From Bacteroidales bacterium (GTDB lineage: Bacteria; Bacteroidota; Bacteroidia; Bacteroidales; Bacteroidaceae): DNA of 7,056 nucleotides. The notes beneath the pieces were generated by a model. That model ran no database searches. It saw only the letters and a list, made by a program, of their open reading frames with translations, and was not told the origin of the DNA. The position numbers and the translations under genes were made by a program. Shown in pieces: positions 5,160-7,056 of this stretch. The stretch spans positions 1 to 7,056 of the forward strand of contig SFJN01000134.1 in assembly GCA_004555055.1 (NCBI GenBank), written 5' to 3'. Each line of letters opens with the position of its first letter. The stretch's first letter is position 1.

Positions 5160-6398
5160 TCACGCCAGGCTTGCCTCCTGACGTCTTTTTATCTCTTCTA
5201 TTTCGCGCAGAATGCGGGGGGGGAGGTCGGTGCAGTGCTTGTGACACTTCATATCTATAGAGTACATGCGTGCGATGCAATAGTTGACGTGGTCGCATCC
5301 GCAACGCTCCTCGCCCTGCGCCATACGGTTGACAAAATCAGGCTCATTGACGAGAGCCCTTGCCATCTGAACGGCACAGAACCCGCTGGAAAGGACATGT
5401 TCTATACCGCTCCGAGAAACGCAACCGCCGACATAAATAAGAGGAAGCTGAACCGCCTTGCGTACCTGAAGTGCGTCCTCCAGGAAATAGAGGTCACGAT
5501 AAGGTTCGTTCTTGATCATCAGCTTTCCTCCGCCGTAGCGTACGCCGTATTTCAACCACCAGCAGTCCATATAGTGCGTCATCGTCTGAATGGGCATTTC
5601 ACCGCGCATGACATACATGGGGGCACGGCTGACGAAACCTCCGCTGAGAACAAGAGCATCGACACCGAGCGACTCAAGTTCCTGGGCTATGCGTATGCCT
5701 TCCGGAAGGTCGTTGCCACCGCGAAAACCATCGCGCATGTTGGTCTTCACCACCACGGCAATCTCACCGTTGGCAGCACGCATGACCTCATTCATACAAA
5801 GTCGCATGAAATCCATCCTGTGCTCCAGGTCCCCGCCCCAGCGGTCGTGCCGATGATTGGTGTAAGGCGAAAGGAACTGGCTTATGAGATAGCCGTGTCC
5901 GGCATGGATTTCCACACAGTCAAAGCCTGCATCCTTTGCAAGGCGTACGGCATTGCCGAACTCTACAGCCATCTGCCGGATTTCTCTATCACTCATTCCT
6001 CGCACAAAAGTGGGGGAATAAAGGTTGAAGCCTGTGGAAGCGGAAATGGGAATCTGTCCGGCTGTGCTGGGGTGCGACATGTTGCCGCAGTGACCGAGCT
6101 GAATGGAGGCCTTAGCTCCCGTGGCATGGATGTCATCGGTGAGTGTACGCAACGCCACGACAATCTCGGGACGGAGCCATAACTGTTTGTCGAAGGAGAG
6201 GCCGCTACGTGTAACGGCAGCATAGGCTACGGTGGTCATTCCCACACCGCCGCGAGACACTGATAGATGATAGTCGCGCAACTGCGAAGAAGGGCTGTTC
6301 CCGGGACACATATCTTCGAATGCTGCGGAACGAATGGTGCGGTTGCGCAACGTTATAGGGCCTATATTGACGGGCGTAAAAAGAAGGTTTTCCGACAT
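5160..6398 (-). CDS. NADH:flavin oxidoreductase, Old Yellow Enzyme family; candidate steroid 5beta-reductase (5BR-like)
   Basis: This is a 412-residue single-domain FMN TIM-barrel ene-reductase. Family marks are LFTPVNIGPITLRNR at 6-20 and QLGHCG at 100-105. EIHAGHGYL (163-171) carries the substrate-binding pair H165/H168 and Y170, followed by QFLSPYTNHRHDRWGG to 189. YVGG (322-325) and the MARALVNEPDF block (345-355) bind the flavin phosphate region. It resembles the barrel half of BaiCD/BaiH and 2,4-dienoyl-CoA reductase but lacks their C-terminal FAD/NAD(P) domain. The iron-sulfur cysteine segment is present but altered: C366, C368, C374, C385 and C389 occur, while the second cysteine of the expected CxxCNxC is V371. 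The gene is second in the operon, right after a steroid 5alpha-reductase, which suggests delta4-reduction of 3-oxo steroids with the opposite C5 stereochemistry. Enzyme family is sure; substrate is inference. No Shine-Dalgarno is seen before the ATG. Confidence 0.9.
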   Translation of the reverse strand: MSENLLFTPVNIGPITLRNRTIRSAAFEDMCPGNSPSSQLRDYHLSVSRGGVGMTTVAYAAVTRSGLSFDKQLWLRPEIVVALRTLTDDIHATGAKASIQLGHCGNMSHPSTAGQIPISASTGFNLYSPTFVRGMSDREIRQMAVEFGNAVRLAKDAGFDCVEIHAGHGYLISQFLSPYTNHRHDRWGGDLEHRMDFMRLCMNEVMRAANGEIAVVVKTNMRDGFRGGNDLPEGIRIAQELESLGVDALVLSGGFVSRAPMYVMRGEMPIQTMTHYMDCWWLKYGVRYGGGKLMIKNEPYRDLYFLEDALQVRKAVQLPLIYVGGCVSRSGIEHVLSSGFCAVQMARALVNEPDFVNRMAQGEERCGCDHVNYCIARMYSIDMKCHKHCTDLPPRILREIEEIKRRQEASLA

Positions 6399-6459
6399 AT
6401 ATATGTATTGATTTTTCGAAATCGGTATGGAAATTCAGAGGATTAGTATAATCGAATAA
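6399..6459. other. Short AT-rich spacer between 5AR and the flavin oxidoreductase
   Basis: These 61 bases are much more AT-rich than the flanking genes. Read on the - strand there is no TAnnTTTG element and no terminator, only a weak GATTA/TAATC dyad at 6441-6453. This favours co-transcription of the two genes. Confidence 0.4.
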
Positions 6460-7056
6460 TCAGTATATAAAGGGTATTATACGCTTCAGATGGAGTGATG
6501 TAAACTCCTCCCCGAACTCCTCTGTATAACGCTTATGTATCTTTGCCGCACGGGGTGCAAGGTTGGCAAACGTCCAAATGGCGAACATTGCACCGGCGGC
6601 CGACCACGTAAGGACGGCAAAGCCCACCCACTCCAGCAGTTCACCGAAATAGTTTGCTGACGAAACATAGCGGTAAAGACCTGCCCGGGGAATATAATGA
6701 CGCGTATCGCCAGGAGCACGGAGATGGCGAATGACGTTATCGCTGTGAAGATTTATGGCAAAACCAATGATGAAAATCGTCAGTCCGAACCAAAAACAGG
6801 GGCGTGTAAGCCACTCTGAAGTATAAAGGTCATCGGGAGAAACATAGAATATCCATCCTCCCTGAATGTAGGCGTTGGCTGCGTTGAACATCCAACCGAA
6901 AATGATGATAAGCCAAGGCATACGGTTGCTGCCACGCATAAGCATGGGGAAAATGAATGTGCGCTGGAAATAGTGGACTTCGAATACAAGAAAGAACACT
7001 AAGGGGACACAGTCAAAACACCGCGGTGAAAGGTACCAGAGCACAAACATGAGCAA
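6460..7056 (-). CDS. Steroid 5alpha-reductase (SRD5A family), C-terminal part; start lies beyond the window
   Basis: This integral membrane enzyme reduces the 4,5 double bond of 3-oxo-delta4 steroids with NADPH to 5alpha products. The 198 residues seen cover about the last three quarters of a family member of roughly 255-260 residues. The frame runs off the right edge, and the TTG at 7056 is not a credible start. The match to human SRD5A1/2 is plain by eye: VHYFQRTFIFPMLMRG (27-42), LHSD (103-106), LRAPGDT then IPRAGL (112-127), YVSSANYFGELLEW (130-143) and a C-terminal RIIPFIY. The residues aligning with human SRD5A2 Y91/R94 (Y29, R32) and N193/E197 (N135, E139) are kept. The Gln-Glu pair that holds the 3-oxo group falls in the missing N-terminus. 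Several hydrophobic segments (about 16-26, 48-60, 88-102, 143-165) agree with a multipass membrane protein. It is the first visible gene of a four-gene - strand unit with an ene-reductase and two dehydrogenases, consistent with the 5AR of bile-acid/steroid clusters in gut Bacteroidales. Confidence 0.93.
   Translation of the reverse strand: MLMFVLWYLSPRCFDCVPLVFFLVFEVHYFQRTFIFPMLMRGSNRMPWLIIIFGWMFNAANAYIQGGWIFYVSPDDLYTSEWLTRPCFWFGLTIFIIGFAINLHSDNVIRHLRAPGDTRHYIPRAGLYRYVSSANYFGELLEWVGFAVLTWSAAGAMFAIWTFANLAPRAAKIHKRYTEEFGEEFTSLHLKRIIPFIY

Noticed and set aside
5115..6182. 355-codon open frame on the + strand, antisense to the flavin oxidoreductase
   Set aside because: It lies almost wholly opposite a clear enzyme gene and its translation shows no domain; it is a shadow of the real codons.
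1..7056. CRISPR array, transposase or toxin-antitoxin pair
   Set aside because: No spaced direct repeats and no such genes are visible on either strand.

Overview
The window looks like a piece of a gut-type Bacteroidales chromosome (Bacteroides/Prevotella/Parabacteroides relatives; the genus cannot be fixed from this sequence). The evidence is two promoters with the Bacteroidetes -7 element TAnnTTTG, starts without Shine-Dalgarno sequences but with A-rich leaders, the gene order rfbA-rfbC-rfbD, and the gene content of the right half.

Left edge (1-511): the 3' end of a group II intron (catalytic domains V and VI visible, on the + strand) runs in from outside the window. It is followed by about 200 bases without a gene that hold a C-rich tract and several hairpins. 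Then comes a tRNA-Lys(TTT) gene on the - strand with its own terminator and promoter.

Middle (512-3422): a + strand cluster rfbA-rfbC-rfbD encodes three of the four enzymes that make dTDP-L-rhamnose from glucose-1-phosphate. The fourth, rfbB (4,6-dehydratase), is not here. A TAAATTTG promoter precedes rfbA, and a long perfect hairpin after rfbD serves as a two-way terminator.

Right half (3441-7056): four - strand genes face the rfb genes and read right to left as one apparent operon, with gaps of 61, 49 and 50 bases and no recognisable internal promoter. In order of transcription they are a membrane steroid 5-alpha-reductase of the SRD5A family (its start lies outside the window), an Old Yellow Enzyme-type flavin oxidoreductase, and two short-chain dehydrogenases of different subtypes. 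This is the set of activities needed to reduce a 3-oxo-delta4 steroid or bile acid at C5 in either stereochemistry and to interconvert its 3-oxo and 3-hydroxy forms. It matches in kind the 5AR / 5BR / 3beta-HSDH clusters reported in gut Bacteroidales that make isoallolithocholic acid. I regard it as the most interesting content of the window. The 5-alpha-reductase call is strong. The steroid role of the other three rests on context.
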